This document shows positions 32,835 through 42,316 of a stretch of DNA of 64,000 bases, one piece after another. Origin of the DNA: Mucilaginibacter yixingensis (GTDB taxonomy: Bacteria > Bacteroidota > Bacteroidia > Sphingobacteriales > Sphingobacteriaceae); assembly GCF_041080815.1 (NCBI RefSeq), contig NZ_CP160205.1, positions 3,844,001-3,908,000 of the forward strand. Direction: 5' to 3'. Within the stretch, counting starts at the first letter, position 1. The number at the start of each line of letters is the position of its first letter. The notes beneath the pieces were generated by a model. That model did no database searches. It was not told the DNA's origin and saw nothing but the letters and a program-made list of their open reading frames with translations. The position numbers and the translations under genes were made by a program.

Positions 32835-33488
32835 ATGATATCTGTCTACTCCGTTTCAGCACTTATTTTGGCTTATCTGTGCGGCTCTATCCCTACTGCG
32901 GTGTGGCTAGGCCAGGCTTTCTACGGCATAGACGTGCGCGAGTATGGCAGCGGCAATGCCGGGGCTACCAACACCTTCAGGGTGCTGGGCAAAAAAGCAG
33001 GCATTCCGGTAATGCTCATTGATATTCTTAAAGGCTTCACAGCCACCAATCTTGCTTTCTTTTTACCCCTGTCTGCCATTGGCAGCGTTCATTCCGTAGG
33101 GTTTACTAACTATCAGTTAGCTCTAGGTATAACTGCGGTAATGGGGCACCTCTTCCCAATATTTGCAGGTTTTAGAGGCGGCAAAGGTGTTGCTACCTTA
33201 TGCGGCATGGTATTGGCTATACATTTACAAGCGGCGCTGCTATGCGTTGTGGTATTTATTATTGTATTGCTCATTACCCGCTATGTATCGCTGAGTTCTA
33301 TTATAGCCGGCTTTACGTACCTGATAGGCGTTACGTTTGTTTTTCAGGTGCATGTGCGTTCGGTTATTATTTATGGCATGTGTATTTGCGTACTGATATT
33401 GGTTACGCATCAAAAAAATATCGAGCGTTTGCTCAAGGGCAAAGAGTCTAAAGTAAACCTGTTTAAAAAGAAAACTACAACAGTTTAA
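32835..33488 (+). CDS. plsY: Glycerol-3-phosphate acyltransferase PlsY
   Basis: A 217-residue inner-membrane protein with five hydrophobic segments. It transfers acyl groups from acyl-phosphate to glycerol-3-phosphate, the first step of phospholipid synthesis. Its three loop motifs are visible: CGSIPTAVWLGQ, YGSGNAGATNTFRVLGKKAG and FAGFRGGKGVATL. The tail is lysine-rich. It is followed after 10 bases by the M48 peptidase, so the two are probably co-transcribed. Confidence 0.93.
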   Translation: MISVYSVSALILAYLCGSIPTAVWLGQAFYGIDVREYGSGNAGATNTFRVLGKKAGIPVMLIDILKGFTATNLAFFLPLSAIGSVHSVGFTNYQLALGITAVMGHLFPIFAGFRGGKGVATLCGMVLAIHLQAALLCVVVFIIVLLITRYVSLSSIIAGFTYLIGVTFVFQVHVRSVIIYGMCICVLILVTHQKNIERLLKGKESKVNLFKKKTTTV

Positions 33489-33498
33489 AGTTTAGCTT

Positions 33499-34299
33499 AT
33501 GGAAAATCTGCGCAAGGTAATGGCTATGGCCATTGTTATGCTCTTCTTATACGCCTGCTCAACCGTACCGCTTACCGGCCGCAAACAGTTGAGCTTGATC
33601 TCAGACGATCAGGTAAATCAATCGGCAGCCCAAAGTTATACTCAGCTGCTGTCTGACCCCAAAACAACGGTTATCAAAAACACATCAGATGCCGAACGCG
33701 TAAAGCGTGTAGGCGCTCAATTAGCTGCGGCTATTGAACGTTACCTGCAGCAAACCGGTTACGGCAACAGGTACCAGTTTAAATGGGAGTTTAACCTGAT
33801 TAAAAGTAACGAGGTAAACGCCTGGTGTATGCCCGGCGGCAAGGTAGCCGTATATAGCGGTATTATGCCGATAACTAAAGACGACGCCAGTTTGGCCACT
33901 GTAATGGGCCACGAGATTGGTCACGCTATTGCACGCCACTCTGCAGAGCGCATTTCACAGCAACTGGCTGTACAAGCAGGCGGCGGCATTGCCGGCGTAG
34001 CCACCAGCGGACAGTCATCAGCCACCCAAGCCATCGTTAGCCAGCTATACGGTGTAGGCGGTAATCTGGCACTGCTCAAATACTCCCGCAGTCAGGAGTC
34101 AGAAGCCGACCGCCTCGGACTAACCTTTATGGCCATGGCCGGGTATGATCCGCATAACGCCATTGCCTTCTGGCAACGCATGGCCGCCCTGGGCAAAAAT
34201 GGCACTCCCGAGTTTCTGAGCACCCACCCTACAGATCAAACCCGTATTAATGACATTGAGGCGCACATGAGTGAGGCGATGAGGTATTATAAGAAGTAA
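33499..34299 (+). CDS. M48-family metallopeptidase lipoprotein
   Basis: A 266-residue zinc peptidase. The N-terminus MAIVMLFLYACSTVPLTGRKQ is a lipoprotein signal with Cys near residue 20, placing it in the periplasm or outer membrane. The zinc motif GHEIGHAIARH is near residue 137, and the third ligand Glu is in SRSQESEADRLGL. The catalytic domain ends in FLSTHPTDQTRINDIE. It resembles LoiP/BepA-type quality-control peptidases that handle misassembled outer-membrane proteins, without the BepA TPR domain. Its stop is directly followed by repeat element C. Confidence 0.9.
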   Translation: MENLRKVMAMAIVMLFLYACSTVPLTGRKQLSLISDDQVNQSAAQSYTQLLSDPKTTVIKNTSDAERVKRVGAQLAAAIERYLQQTGYGNRYQFKWEFNLIKSNEVNAWCMPGGKVAVYSGIMPITKDDASLATVMGHEIGHAIARHSAERISQQLAVQAGGGIAGVATSGQSSATQAIVSQLYGVGGNLALLKYSRSQESEADRLGLTFMAMAGYDPHNAIAFWQRMAALGKNGTPEFLSTHPTDQTRINDIEAHMSEAMRYYKK

Positions 34300-34300
34300 G

Positions 34301-34391
34301 TCTGAACCAGGATTTATAAGATTTTTCGTATATCTAATTGTTTTTAATAGGTGCTCAAGAAGGCTCCGCCGTTTTTAGGATTGACAGGATT
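34301..34391 (+). repeat. Solo left arm of the CCAGGATT repeat family (element C)
   Basis: It starts TCTGAACCAGGATTTATAAG one base after the peptidase stop and ends TTTTTAGGATTGACAGGAT. The middle CTCAAGAAGGCTCCGCCG is shared with element A (8220-8255). No matching right arm was seen before the next gene. Confidence 0.8.
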
Positions 34392-34475
34392 TAAACGCAC
34401 AAAAGCGAGATCAGCAAGTTCTTGTTTTATTGGTAGATTCCTTACCTTTCGCCTTTAACCTTTCACCTCGTCAAC

Positions 34476-35228
34476 ATGCCTAAACGTCAATTTCTCAAAG
34501 CACAATGGCTTAATTTAGTGATGATCAACTACGAGGTTGATCCTGATATTTTAATGCCTTACTTACCTCCTGGTACCGAACTTGACTTTTGGCAGGGAAA
34601 AGCCTTGGTAAGCATGGTAGGTTTCCTATTTCATCAAACCAAGGTAATCAACGTAAGCTGGCCGTTGCATACTAATTTCGAGGAAGTCAATCTACGTTTC
34701 TACGTCAGATATTTTGACGGTACCGAATGGAAACGCGGCGCTGTATTTGTAAGCGAGATTGTCCCTAAACCGATGATTGCGCTCATTGCCAATAATCTAT
34801 ATAAGGAACATTACCGAGCGCTCCCTATGCGACATACGATTACCCCGACCGACGCCAACCATACTCAATACCTCTACGAGTGGAAACTAAACGGCCGTTG
34901 GAATAAACTTGGTGCCACCATTAACAACACGCGCAAACCTATCCAATCTGGTAGTGCCGAGGAATTCATTTTTGATCACTACTGGGGTTACAACAAATTG
35001 AGTGATAGCGAAACCATGGAGTATCAGGTAGAGCACATCAGCTGGAACACAGGTGATGCCACCGACTATATTTTCGATGCCGACGTAACCTCCCTGTACG
35101 GCCCAGCCTTTGAGCCATGGCTGAAGCGGGAGCCTGTGTCGGTCTTCTTTGCCGATGGTAGCGATATTGCTGTGAGGATGGGTGAGAAGATAGTCTTGAA
35201 TCAGGAATGTCTGAGCCAGGATTTATGA
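34476..35228 (+). CDS. DUF2071-family protein (YqjF-like)
   Basis: A 250-residue soluble protein starting MPKRQFLKAQWLNLVMINYEVDP. The DUF2071 blocks LMPYLPPGTELDFWQGKALVSMVGFLF, NFEEVNLRFYVRY, KRGAVFVSEIVPKPMIALIANNLYKEHY and ISWNTGDATDYIFDADV are present. The family has an acetoacetate-decarboxylase-like fold but no agreed reaction. The last codons (QECLSQDL) and the stop are supplied by repeat element D, so the C-terminus has been altered by the repeat. TTACCTTTCG upstream is a near-match promoter box. Confidence 0.83.
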   Translation: MPKRQFLKAQWLNLVMINYEVDPDILMPYLPPGTELDFWQGKALVSMVGFLFHQTKVINVSWPLHTNFEEVNLRFYVRYFDGTEWKRGAVFVSEIVPKPMIALIANNLYKEHYRALPMRHTITPTDANHTQYLYEWKLNGRWNKLGATINNTRKPIQSGSAEEFIFDHYWGYNKLSDSETMEYQVEHISWNTGDATDYIFDADVTSLYGPAFEPWLKREPVSVFFADGSDIAVRMGEKIVLNQECLSQDL

Positions 35229-35398
35229 GACTCTTTAGGGTTTTACGGGATGCCAGAAATCTCAACCACGTCATCGCGAGGAACGAAGCAATCTCTGTAC
35301 AGGACATTAGAAATTGCATATCCGCTTAGCGTATGCAGAGATTACTTCGTTCCTCGCAATGACGAAAAGACAAGCATCCTCATAAATCCTGGTTCAAA
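35193..35398. repeat. Nested palindromic element D (arms with GTCATCGCGAGG core)
   Basis: The left arm has a duplicated tip (GTCTTGAATCAGGAATG, then TCTGAGCCAGGATTTATGAG). The right arm is CATCCTCATAAATCCTGG..TTC. The core at 35269-35364 is a large inverted pair, CGTCATCGCGAGGAACGAAG and CTTCGTTCCTCGCAATGACG. The left tip runs through the end of the DUF2071 gene. Confidence 0.88.
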
Positions 35399-35432
35399 AA
35401 AAATCCGGAGCAAGCCTCAGCCTACTCCGGAT
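35396..35432 (-). terminator. Terminator of amtB
   Basis: On the minus strand ATCCGGAG and CTCCGGAT pair across a 14-base loop and are followed by eight T residues that merge with the right tip of element D. Confidence 0.9.
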
Positions 35433-35457
35433 CATATGTTAAAACAATAAAGAACGG

Positions 35458-36765
35458 TTACAATTTTTCGCCGTGCTGGCTAAGATCCAGACCAAGTTTC
35501 TCGTCTTCAGCAGACACACGTAACGGGTGGATCATATCGGTAATCTTTAACAACAGTAAAGACCCGAAGAATGCAAAGATAGATACACCTACCAGAGCCA
35601 CTAGCTGCACCATAAACAGGTGACCTTCACCAAAGAACAAACCGTTACCGGTTGTGTTACCTGGATTGATATTCTTGTGAGCAAAAACACCGGTTAATAA
35701 CATACCGGTTAAACCGCCAACGCCATGACAAGGGAATACGTCAAGCGTATCGTCAATAGCAGTACGGGTGCGCCACTCAACCACCAGATTACTTACAATA
35801 GCCGAGATAATACCGATAGCCAACGAGTGTGGTACCGATACAAAACCCGCCGCCGGGGTAATAGCAACCAAACCAACTACTGCGCCAATACAAGTGCCCA
35901 TAGCCGATGGTTTACGACCGCGTACAGCATCAAAGAAGATCCATGTGATACCTGCTGCCGCACTGGCAGACATACTGGTAGCCAAAGCAGTTACCGCTAA
36001 CGTATTAGCGCCAAAGGCCGAACCTGCGTTAAAACCAAACCAGCCGAACCATAACAAACCGGTACCTATAATTACATAAGTAATACGGGCCGGTGTATGG
36101 GTCACCTCGCTTCTCTTTTTCAAGTACAGCGCCGATGCCAATGCAGCCCAACCGGCCGACATGTGTACAACGGTACCACCGGCAAAGTCAAGCACACCCA
36201 TTTTGGCCAGCAGGCCGTCAGGATGCCAGGTACAATGCGCCAGCGGAGAGAAAATGAATATCGAGAACAGGACCAAAAAGATGACGTATGATTTAAAGTT
36301 GATACGCTCTGCAAACGCACCGGTAATCAGCGCAGGCGTTATAATGGCAAACTTAAGCTGATACATAGCAAACAGCAGGATTGGAATGGTAGGTGCCATT
36401 TTCCAAACATGGTTGCCCAGCATACCTCTCATCATAAAAAACGTACGCGGATCGCCAATAACGCCGTGGATGCTATCACCAAAAGCTAAACTAAAGCCAA
36501 AGATCATCCACATCACGGTAACAATCACCATACAGATCACGCTTTGCAGCATGGTACTGATCACGTTTTTCTTGTTCACCATACCGCCGTAAAAGAACGC
36601 CAGACCGGGTGTCATGATCAAAACCAGCGCTGTTGCGGTGATCATCCAGGCTGTATCGGCAGGATTGATGGTTGAGGTTGCAGAATTATGTACTTCTATG
36701 CCGGGAAAGCAGAAAGAAAGCACTAAAATGCATAGTACTAAAATAAACGGTATAAATCTTTTCAT
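35458..36765 (-). CDS. amtB: Ammonium transporter
   Basis: A 435-residue membrane protein with a cleavable or anchor N-terminus (FIPFILVLCILVLSFCFPG) and eleven hydrophobic segments. It forms trimers that conduct ammonium or ammonia across the inner membrane. TPGLAFFYGGMVNKKNV, FSPLAHCTWHPDGLL, DFAGGTVVHMSAGWAAL and VFPCHGVGGLTGMLLTG are conserved, the last with the second of the two pore histidines. No PII gene (glnK) is adjacent, unlike the common amtB-glnK pair. A TAATTTTC near-match box lies upstream. Confidence 0.95.
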   Translation of the reverse strand: MKRFIPFILVLCILVLSFCFPGIEVHNSATSTINPADTAWMITATALVLIMTPGLAFFYGGMVNKKNVISTMLQSVICMVIVTVMWMIFGFSLAFGDSIHGVIGDPRTFFMMRGMLGNHVWKMAPTIPILLFAMYQLKFAIITPALITGAFAERINFKSYVIFLVLFSIFIFSPLAHCTWHPDGLLAKMGVLDFAGGTVVHMSAGWAALASALYLKKRSEVTHTPARITYVIIGTGLLWFGWFGFNAGSAFGANTLAVTALATSMSASAAAGITWIFFDAVRGRKPSAMGTCIGAVVGLVAITPAAGFVSVPHSLAIGIISAIVSNLVVEWRTRTAIDDTLDVFPCHGVGGLTGMLLTGVFAHKNINPGNTTGNGLFFGEGHLFMVQLVALVGVSIFAFFGSLLLLKITDMIHPLRVSAEDEKLGLDLSQHGEKL

Positions 36766-37138
36766 ATATGTGGGGTATACGATAATTTGAAGCGCGAAAA
36801 TTACGAAAGTTTTTGAAATTATATGATATAGATCATCATTTTATAAAATTTGATGCCTTTGAATTGAAATATGTAAATTTTAATTAACCAAACCCCGTTT
36901 TTTACAGTCAAAATTTCACTTTTCTTAATATTGACACCCCAAAGCACCAAACAGTCGGTAAAATGGTTCAGATATTGCTATTTCTGATATACTTAAGAAA
37001 ACCAATAAGTTACATTGATTAATAAGCGAAGAAACCAGAATAACGGTTCGCCTACAAAGAGTATAAGAACGCTTAAATGCAACCGAAATAACCCAAATTG
37101 GCCATCGCTTGCCTAAAAAACGCCGAAATCATCTGCTT
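36766..37138. other. AT-rich region upstream of amtB
   Basis: No gene is seen in ~370 bases between the amtB start and the nuoN stop. The half nearest amtB is very AT-rich (TATGATATAGATCATCA palindromic-like stretch near 36820) and likely holds its regulatory sites. No terminator hairpin for the nuo transcript was recognised. Confidence 0.5.
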
Positions 37139-38635
37139 TTACAGATACTTAGTGATTAAATCGGGGAAAAGTCCGGCAAATACCAGGAAAACCGAGATCA
37201 GAATAGCAACAATCAGCAGACTCTGGTTCATGATCTGGTATTCGTGATTGTCTTCCGTCTTTCTTACAAAGAGGTTAAGAGGAATTTTAATGTAGTAGAA
37301 TAAAGCAACTACGGTAGTAAGCGCGCCTGTACCCATCAGCGCCAGTAACCATGGGTTATGCTGCAACTGCCACGCACTATAGGTAGACTTAAACAACAGC
37401 AACTTGCCAATAAAACCGGCAGTACCCGGCAAACCGGTCAGCGATATCAGCACAATAACAAAACAAACCGACGCGGCAGGCAACTTAAAGCCGAGCCCTT
37501 TGTAATCTTCTGTCTGGTTTGCGCCTGTAATATTATGGAAGTATGAGGCCAGCATCAATGCTCCAATATTGGCTACACCATAAACCAGCAGGTAGTAAAC
37601 TAAGCCGGTTACTTCTTCCTGCTTGAAAGTGACAATTGCCATCAAAGCAAAGCCGGTATGACCGATACTGGAATAGGCTAACATGCGCTTCACATTGCGC
37701 TGCATCACTGCTGCAAAGTTGCCGGCAATCATCGTTACTACACCAAGGACTGATAGCAGCAACATCATGTCAAAGCCCTGCCAATGGTAATAAATAAAAG
37801 GACGAAGAAAATTAATAAGCAACGCAAAGCCCGCTATTTTAGGCAAGGTTGATAAGTAAGCCGTCACCGGAGTAGCAGCGCCCTCGTATACGTCGGGCAC
37901 CCAGAAATGCATTGGCACAAAAGAAAGCTTAAAGCCAATACCAGCCAGCACCAGCGCCAGGGCTAATCCTGCGCTAAGGGCGTTAATACCAGATAAGCCA
38001 TTGAAGAACTCCACAGAGAGCACCTCTGCCGATCCGGTAAATCCGTACAACAGCGAGATGCCATACAGCATCACTGCCGAGGCTGCCGCCCCAAACAGCA
38101 CATATTTTAAACCAGCGCCGGCGCTTACGCCATTCTCTGATTTATAACCAACCATCAGGTAGGAGGCCAGCGACACAAATTCTATCGACAGGAAGATGGA
38201 CAACAGATGCGTAGCCATCGTCATTAAATGCAACCCAAGAACCGACGCTATAACGATGCTGTAAAGATCAGTCAGCCCTTTGCGGTGGGCTTTCAATTGC
38301 CTGTCCCATACAAAATAGAACAGCAGCAAAATGGTCAATATATCAATAATCAGCTTAAACCTTGTTGCTGCAAAACCCAATACCAGCATACCGCCAAACA
38401 GCAGGTGCATCTTTTGCTGAGGGATCTGCAGTTGCACTATATCCTGAGCCAAAACGGCCAGCATACCTAAAACAGCTATAATGCGACACAGACCGGGCAG
38501 GCGTTTCCAGTAAAGCAGGTCGGTTACCATTACCAGCAAAAACAGAACGCCCAGGTAAATCTCTGGCATGAAATAATGCAGACTGTCAACCGTAAAGTCG
38601 AGCTGATTGGTGATATATGGCAGCAGTTCGCGCAT
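37139..38635 (-). CDS. nuoN: NADH-quinone oxidoreductase subunit N
   Basis: A 498-residue antiporter-like membrane subunit of complex I with ~14 hydrophobic segments. Conserved features include the broken-helix/lysine segments GIGFKLSFVPMHFWVPDVYEGA and LPKIAGFALL, plus NVKRMLAYSSIGHTGFAL. It is the last gene of the nuo run, two bases after nuoM. It translocates protons together with L and M. Confidence 0.95.
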   Translation of the reverse strand: MRELLPYITNQLDFTVDSLHYFMPEIYLGVLFLLVMVTDLLYWKRLPGLCRIIAVLGMLAVLAQDIVQLQIPQQKMHLLFGGMLVLGFAATRFKLIIDILTILLLFYFVWDRQLKAHRKGLTDLYSIVIASVLGLHLMTMATHLLSIFLSIEFVSLASYLMVGYKSENGVSAGAGLKYVLFGAAASAVMLYGISLLYGFTGSAEVLSVEFFNGLSGINALSAGLALALVLAGIGFKLSFVPMHFWVPDVYEGAATPVTAYLSTLPKIAGFALLINFLRPFIYYHWQGFDMMLLLSVLGVVTMIAGNFAAVMQRNVKRMLAYSSIGHTGFALMAIVTFKQEEVTGLVYYLLVYGVANIGALMLASYFHNITGANQTEDYKGLGFKLPAASVCFVIVLISLTGLPGTAGFIGKLLLFKSTYSAWQLQHNPWLLALMGTGALTTVVALFYYIKIPLNLFVRKTEDNHEYQIMNQSLLIVAILISVFLVFAGLFPDLITKYL

Positions 38636-38637
38636 TA

Positions 38638-40248
38638 TTATTTAATCAGGTGTTTGGTGATATCGGCCAGCGCCAACACAGTATCATTAACCTTGCTAAA
38701 AACCAGCGATGGCATAATGCCTAGCCCCAAGGCAATCAGGGCCATTGGCAGCAGGGCCAGGGTTTCGCGTACGTTCAGGTCGGTCAGGGCTATTTTCCAG
38801 ACCTCCCCACCTTTTAATAATTCTTTACCAAAAAACATGCGCTGCAACGTCCACAAGAAATAAGCTGCACCCAGCAAAATGCCTACCGATCCACAGACGG
38901 CCATCCACTGCGGCACAAAACCATTATAACTGGCAGATTTAAACGCACCGGCCAGCGAGAAAGCCTCGGCCACAAAAGCCGAGAAACCCGGCAAACCCAA
39001 GGAGGCAAAGAAGGCGATCATTACAAAAACAGTATAACGCGGCATCAGCGTACTCAATCCACGGAAGTTGTAGATATCCCTATCGTGCACGCGGTTGTAA
39101 ACCACACCCACCAGGAAGAACAGCATGGCTGATAAGAAACCATGGCTCACCATCTGCATCATCGCACCGCTCAAACCCTCAGGCGTAGCCGAGGCAATAC
39201 CCAGCAGCACAAAACCCATGTGCGATACAGATGAATAAGCGATCATTCGTTTCAGATCGCGTTGCGCCAGGGCATTCAGCGCACCATATAATATAGATAC
39301 CACGCCAATCAGTCCTATCCACCATGCACCTTGGGCAGCCACATCAGGGAACATACTTACGCAGATACGGATGATACCGTAACCACCAATCTTCAGCAAC
39401 ACCCCGGCAAGGATGATAGATACCGGGGTTGGCGCCTCCACGTGCGCATCCGGCAACCAGGTGTGCAGCGGTACAATTGGCACCTTGATAGCAAAGGCAA
39501 TAAACAGGATGATAAAGCCTAAGGTGCGTGCCGGCACGCCGAACAGCGTATAATGCGTCAGCGTTGAGAAGATCGAACCCTGCTCATAATTAGCCGGATT
39601 CATCATCTGCAGCATATTAAAGGTATGGTGACCGGTAACCGGATCTTTTACTGATAGGTACAAACCAATCATCACCAGCAACATAAATACCGAGCCGAAC
39701 AACGTATACAGGAAAAACTTAATGGCCGCATACTCACGCCGCACGCCGCCCCACATACCAATCAGGAAGTATAACGGCAACAGCATCAACTCGTAGAACA
39801 GGTAAAACAAAAAGAAATCCAGCGCGCAGAACACCCCCATCACGGCCATATCCAGTACCAGGAACAGCACAAAAAAGCCTTTCAGGTTACTCTTAATCTC
39901 CCAGCTTGAAAGGGCCGCAACCACCATCACCAGGGATGACATGACCAGCAGCACGATCGAGATGCCATCAACCCCAACAAAGTAATCTACCTGCAGGGCG
40001 CTATCGGCACCCAGTTTCAGGTTTATCCAGGGCAGTTTCTGCACAAACTGATAACCGGCCTCTTTGTCAACACCGGCAAACGCAGCACCTGTTTTAAACT
40101 GGGTGTACATCCACACGCTCAGTCCCAACTGCAGCAAAGTGGCCAGCAGGGCAATGTAACGGAAGCTGTTGCGCATGGTTGACGGCAAAACCGCTATCAC
40201 CAGAGCAAACAGTATGGGCAGAAATATGAGTAAGGTTAATATGTTCAT
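38638..40248 (-). CDS. nuoM: NADH-quinone oxidoreductase subunit M
   Basis: A 536-residue proton-pumping subunit. Landmarks are the FFLFYLFYELMLLPLYFLIG segment with the key Glu, FAIKVPIVPLHTWLPDAHVEAPTPVS, GGYGIIRI, and DLKRMIAYSSVSHMGFVLLG. It is encoded between nuoL (four-base gap) and nuoN. Confidence 0.96.
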   Translation of the reverse strand: MNILTLLIFLPILFALVIAVLPSTMRNSFRYIALLATLLQLGLSVWMYTQFKTGAAFAGVDKEAGYQFVQKLPWINLKLGADSALQVDYFVGVDGISIVLLVMSSLVMVVAALSSWEIKSNLKGFFVLFLVLDMAVMGVFCALDFFLFYLFYELMLLPLYFLIGMWGGVRREYAAIKFFLYTLFGSVFMLLVMIGLYLSVKDPVTGHHTFNMLQMMNPANYEQGSIFSTLTHYTLFGVPARTLGFIILFIAFAIKVPIVPLHTWLPDAHVEAPTPVSIILAGVLLKIGGYGIIRICVSMFPDVAAQGAWWIGLIGVVSILYGALNALAQRDLKRMIAYSSVSHMGFVLLGIASATPEGLSGAMMQMVSHGFLSAMLFFLVGVVYNRVHDRDIYNFRGLSTLMPRYTVFVMIAFFASLGLPGFSAFVAEAFSLAGAFKSASYNGFVPQWMAVCGSVGILLGAAYFLWTLQRMFFGKELLKGGEVWKIALTDLNVRETLALLPMALIALGLGIMPSLVFSKVNDTVLALADITKHLIK

Positions 40249-40252
40249 TAAA

Positions 40253-42316
40253 TCACATCAATATCTTGTAAATAAAAAAGGCAGCTATTACAGCCAGCAT
40301 GCTCAGCAGGTAGTATTGTACGCGCCCGTTTTGAAAGCTGCGCGCAAAGTTGCCAATGCTGCGCACCAAAAACGCCAGTAGGTGTAAGAAACCATCTATC
40401 AGGTGTTTATCTATCCAGGCGGTTACATCAGCTAAACTTAATATCAGTTTTTGCAGCAGACCGATAAATCCGTCAATCACGTTTCTGTCTACCCCATACA
40501 ACCCGCCACCTAAGGCTAATACCGGGGCAACAACGGCCCTGCGGTAAAACCTGTCTATATACCACTCGTTATAAGAAAACCTGAACAGCGGATTATGCTG
40601 CGGGAATACCAGCTTACGCTGCTGTATATAAACGGCATAAGCCCAATAGATCAAAAACACACTAAACACCGTTACGGCCACCGGCACAATGGTATGATAA
40701 ATATTCATACGCTCCATGTGTACGGCTTCGCCCAACCCTTTCATCAGCCAGGCATCCTCGTATAAAAATGGGTTGCCCGAAAAAACCGGAAACAAACAGC
40801 AGGCAGCCAGAAATACCAGCGGACCTTTATAAGCCCATCCCCCATCGCTAATATGTGGTTTGATGTGTGGATTGATGCGCACAATCTCCAGCTCGCCAAA
40901 GAAAACTTTAAAGAACAAACGTGCCACATAAAACGCCGTTAACGCTCCGCTGATTAACGCAAAAACCGGGATCAGCATAAAATATCCTTCTTTGCCTGCC
41001 GCCCACTCAAAGGCCTGCACAATGATACCGTCTTTAGAAAGATAGCCCGATGTAAACGGCAAGCCCACCAGCGCACCGGCAGCAATGGTAAACACCACAA
41101 AGGTTAGCGGCATCTTTTTACGCAGGCCGCCCATGTAGAGTAAATTCTGCGGATCGATATCCAAATCGTACTCGTCCTTAATATGCTGCATCTCGTGAAT
41201 GATGACACCCGCACACAAGAACAACAGACACTTAAAGAAAGCGTGGGTAATTAAATGAAACAACGACGATGAGTAAGCGCCAATACCCATAGCCAGCACC
41301 ATAAAGCCCAATTGAGAGATGGTTGAATAAGCCAGCACGCGTTTCAGATCGTCCTGCGTAAGTGCTATAGTCGCTGCCATAAATGCGGTAAAACAGCCAA
41401 TGATGGCCAACGCATTCAGCTCATAAGTATTGAACAATGGATAAACTCGCCCCAACAGGAAAACACCAGCAGCCACCATGGTAGCGGCATGGATCAGTGC
41501 CGAAACTGAAGTTGGGCCTTCCATCGCATCAGGTAACCAGGTATGTAACGGGAATTGGGCCGATTTTGCAGCAACGGCCATGATGATACCAACCGCAGCC
41601 ACATATTGCCAAACAGCAGGCATCGCGGCAGTATGGAATACCCAAACACCACCTTGCATCAGCGATTGCGAGATCAAACCGTTCTGACGGAACAGCTCCG
41701 TCATATCAAACGTGCGGAACTGTACAAAGATGATCAGGATACCCACCAGCAATCCTATATCGCCGATACGGTTAATAATGAATGCTTTTTTGTTGGCCTG
41801 CACCGCTTTATCGCGCGTGTTCCAGAAACCAATGAGCAGGTAGCTGGAGAAACCAACCAGTTCCCAGAAACCATACAACAGCACCAGGTTATCTACCACC
41901 ACCAGCGCCAGCATGCTGAAACAGAAGAAACTGAGGTAGGTGAAGTATCGACCGTAGTTAGGCTCGCCCTTCATATAGGCGGTGCCATAAATATGCACCG
42001 GAACGGCAATCAGCGTAACTAAGGCCAGCATTACAGCCGACAGGTTATTGAGCCACAGCCCAGCATAAACATTGGTTTCGCCAATAGTGAACCAGATGGT
42101 TTTGATATGAATCTCCGGCCCGTTCCAAACTTTGCTAAACAGACTTATGGCACAAACACAGCTCAGTACAATGGCCAGTACAGACACCCACCCGGCGGCT
42201 TTGCTGCCTTTGCCCAGCAGCAAAAAGTTTATCAGAAAGGCAGCAAAAGGCATTACCACGGCCCCTAAGGCCAGGTAAATTAGCTGCGTATTTGCCGGTG
42301 ATAGCGCTGTTACCAA
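40253..42316 (-). CDS. nuoL: NADH-quinone oxidoreductase subunit L
   Basis: A 687-residue subunit, the largest antiporter-like unit with the long lateral helix at its C-terminus. WELVGFSSYLLIGFW, KSAQFPLHTWLPDAMEGPTSVSALIHAATMVAAGV and LTQDDLKRVLAYSTISQLGFMVLA are diagnostic. It starts with TTG at 42316, immediately after the stop of the plug-like gene (TAATTG), indicating tight coupling. A repeat or own promoter is absent. Confidence 0.96.
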   Translation of the reverse strand: MVTALSPANTQLIYLALGAVVMPFAAFLINFLLLGKGSKAAGWVSVLAIVLSCVCAISLFSKVWNGPEIHIKTIWFTIGETNVYAGLWLNNLSAVMLALVTLIAVPVHIYGTAYMKGEPNYGRYFTYLSFFCFSMLALVVVDNLVLLYGFWELVGFSSYLLIGFWNTRDKAVQANKKAFIINRIGDIGLLVGILIIFVQFRTFDMTELFRQNGLISQSLMQGGVWVFHTAAMPAVWQYVAAVGIIMAVAAKSAQFPLHTWLPDAMEGPTSVSALIHAATMVAAGVFLLGRVYPLFNTYELNALAIIGCFTAFMAATIALTQDDLKRVLAYSTISQLGFMVLAMGIGAYSSSLFHLITHAFFKCLLFLCAGVIIHEMQHIKDEYDLDIDPQNLLYMGGLRKKMPLTFVVFTIAAGALVGLPFTSGYLSKDGIIVQAFEWAAGKEGYFMLIPVFALISGALTAFYVARLFFKVFFGELEIVRINPHIKPHISDGGWAYKGPLVFLAACCLFPVFSGNPFLYEDAWLMKGLGEAVHMERMNIYHTIVPVAVTVFSVFLIYWAYAVYIQQRKLVFPQHNPLFRFSYNEWYIDRFYRRAVVAPVLALGGGLYGVDRNVIDGFIGLLQKLILSLADVTAWIDKHLIDGFLHLLAFLVRSIGNFARSFQNGRVQYYLLSMLAVIAAFFIYKILM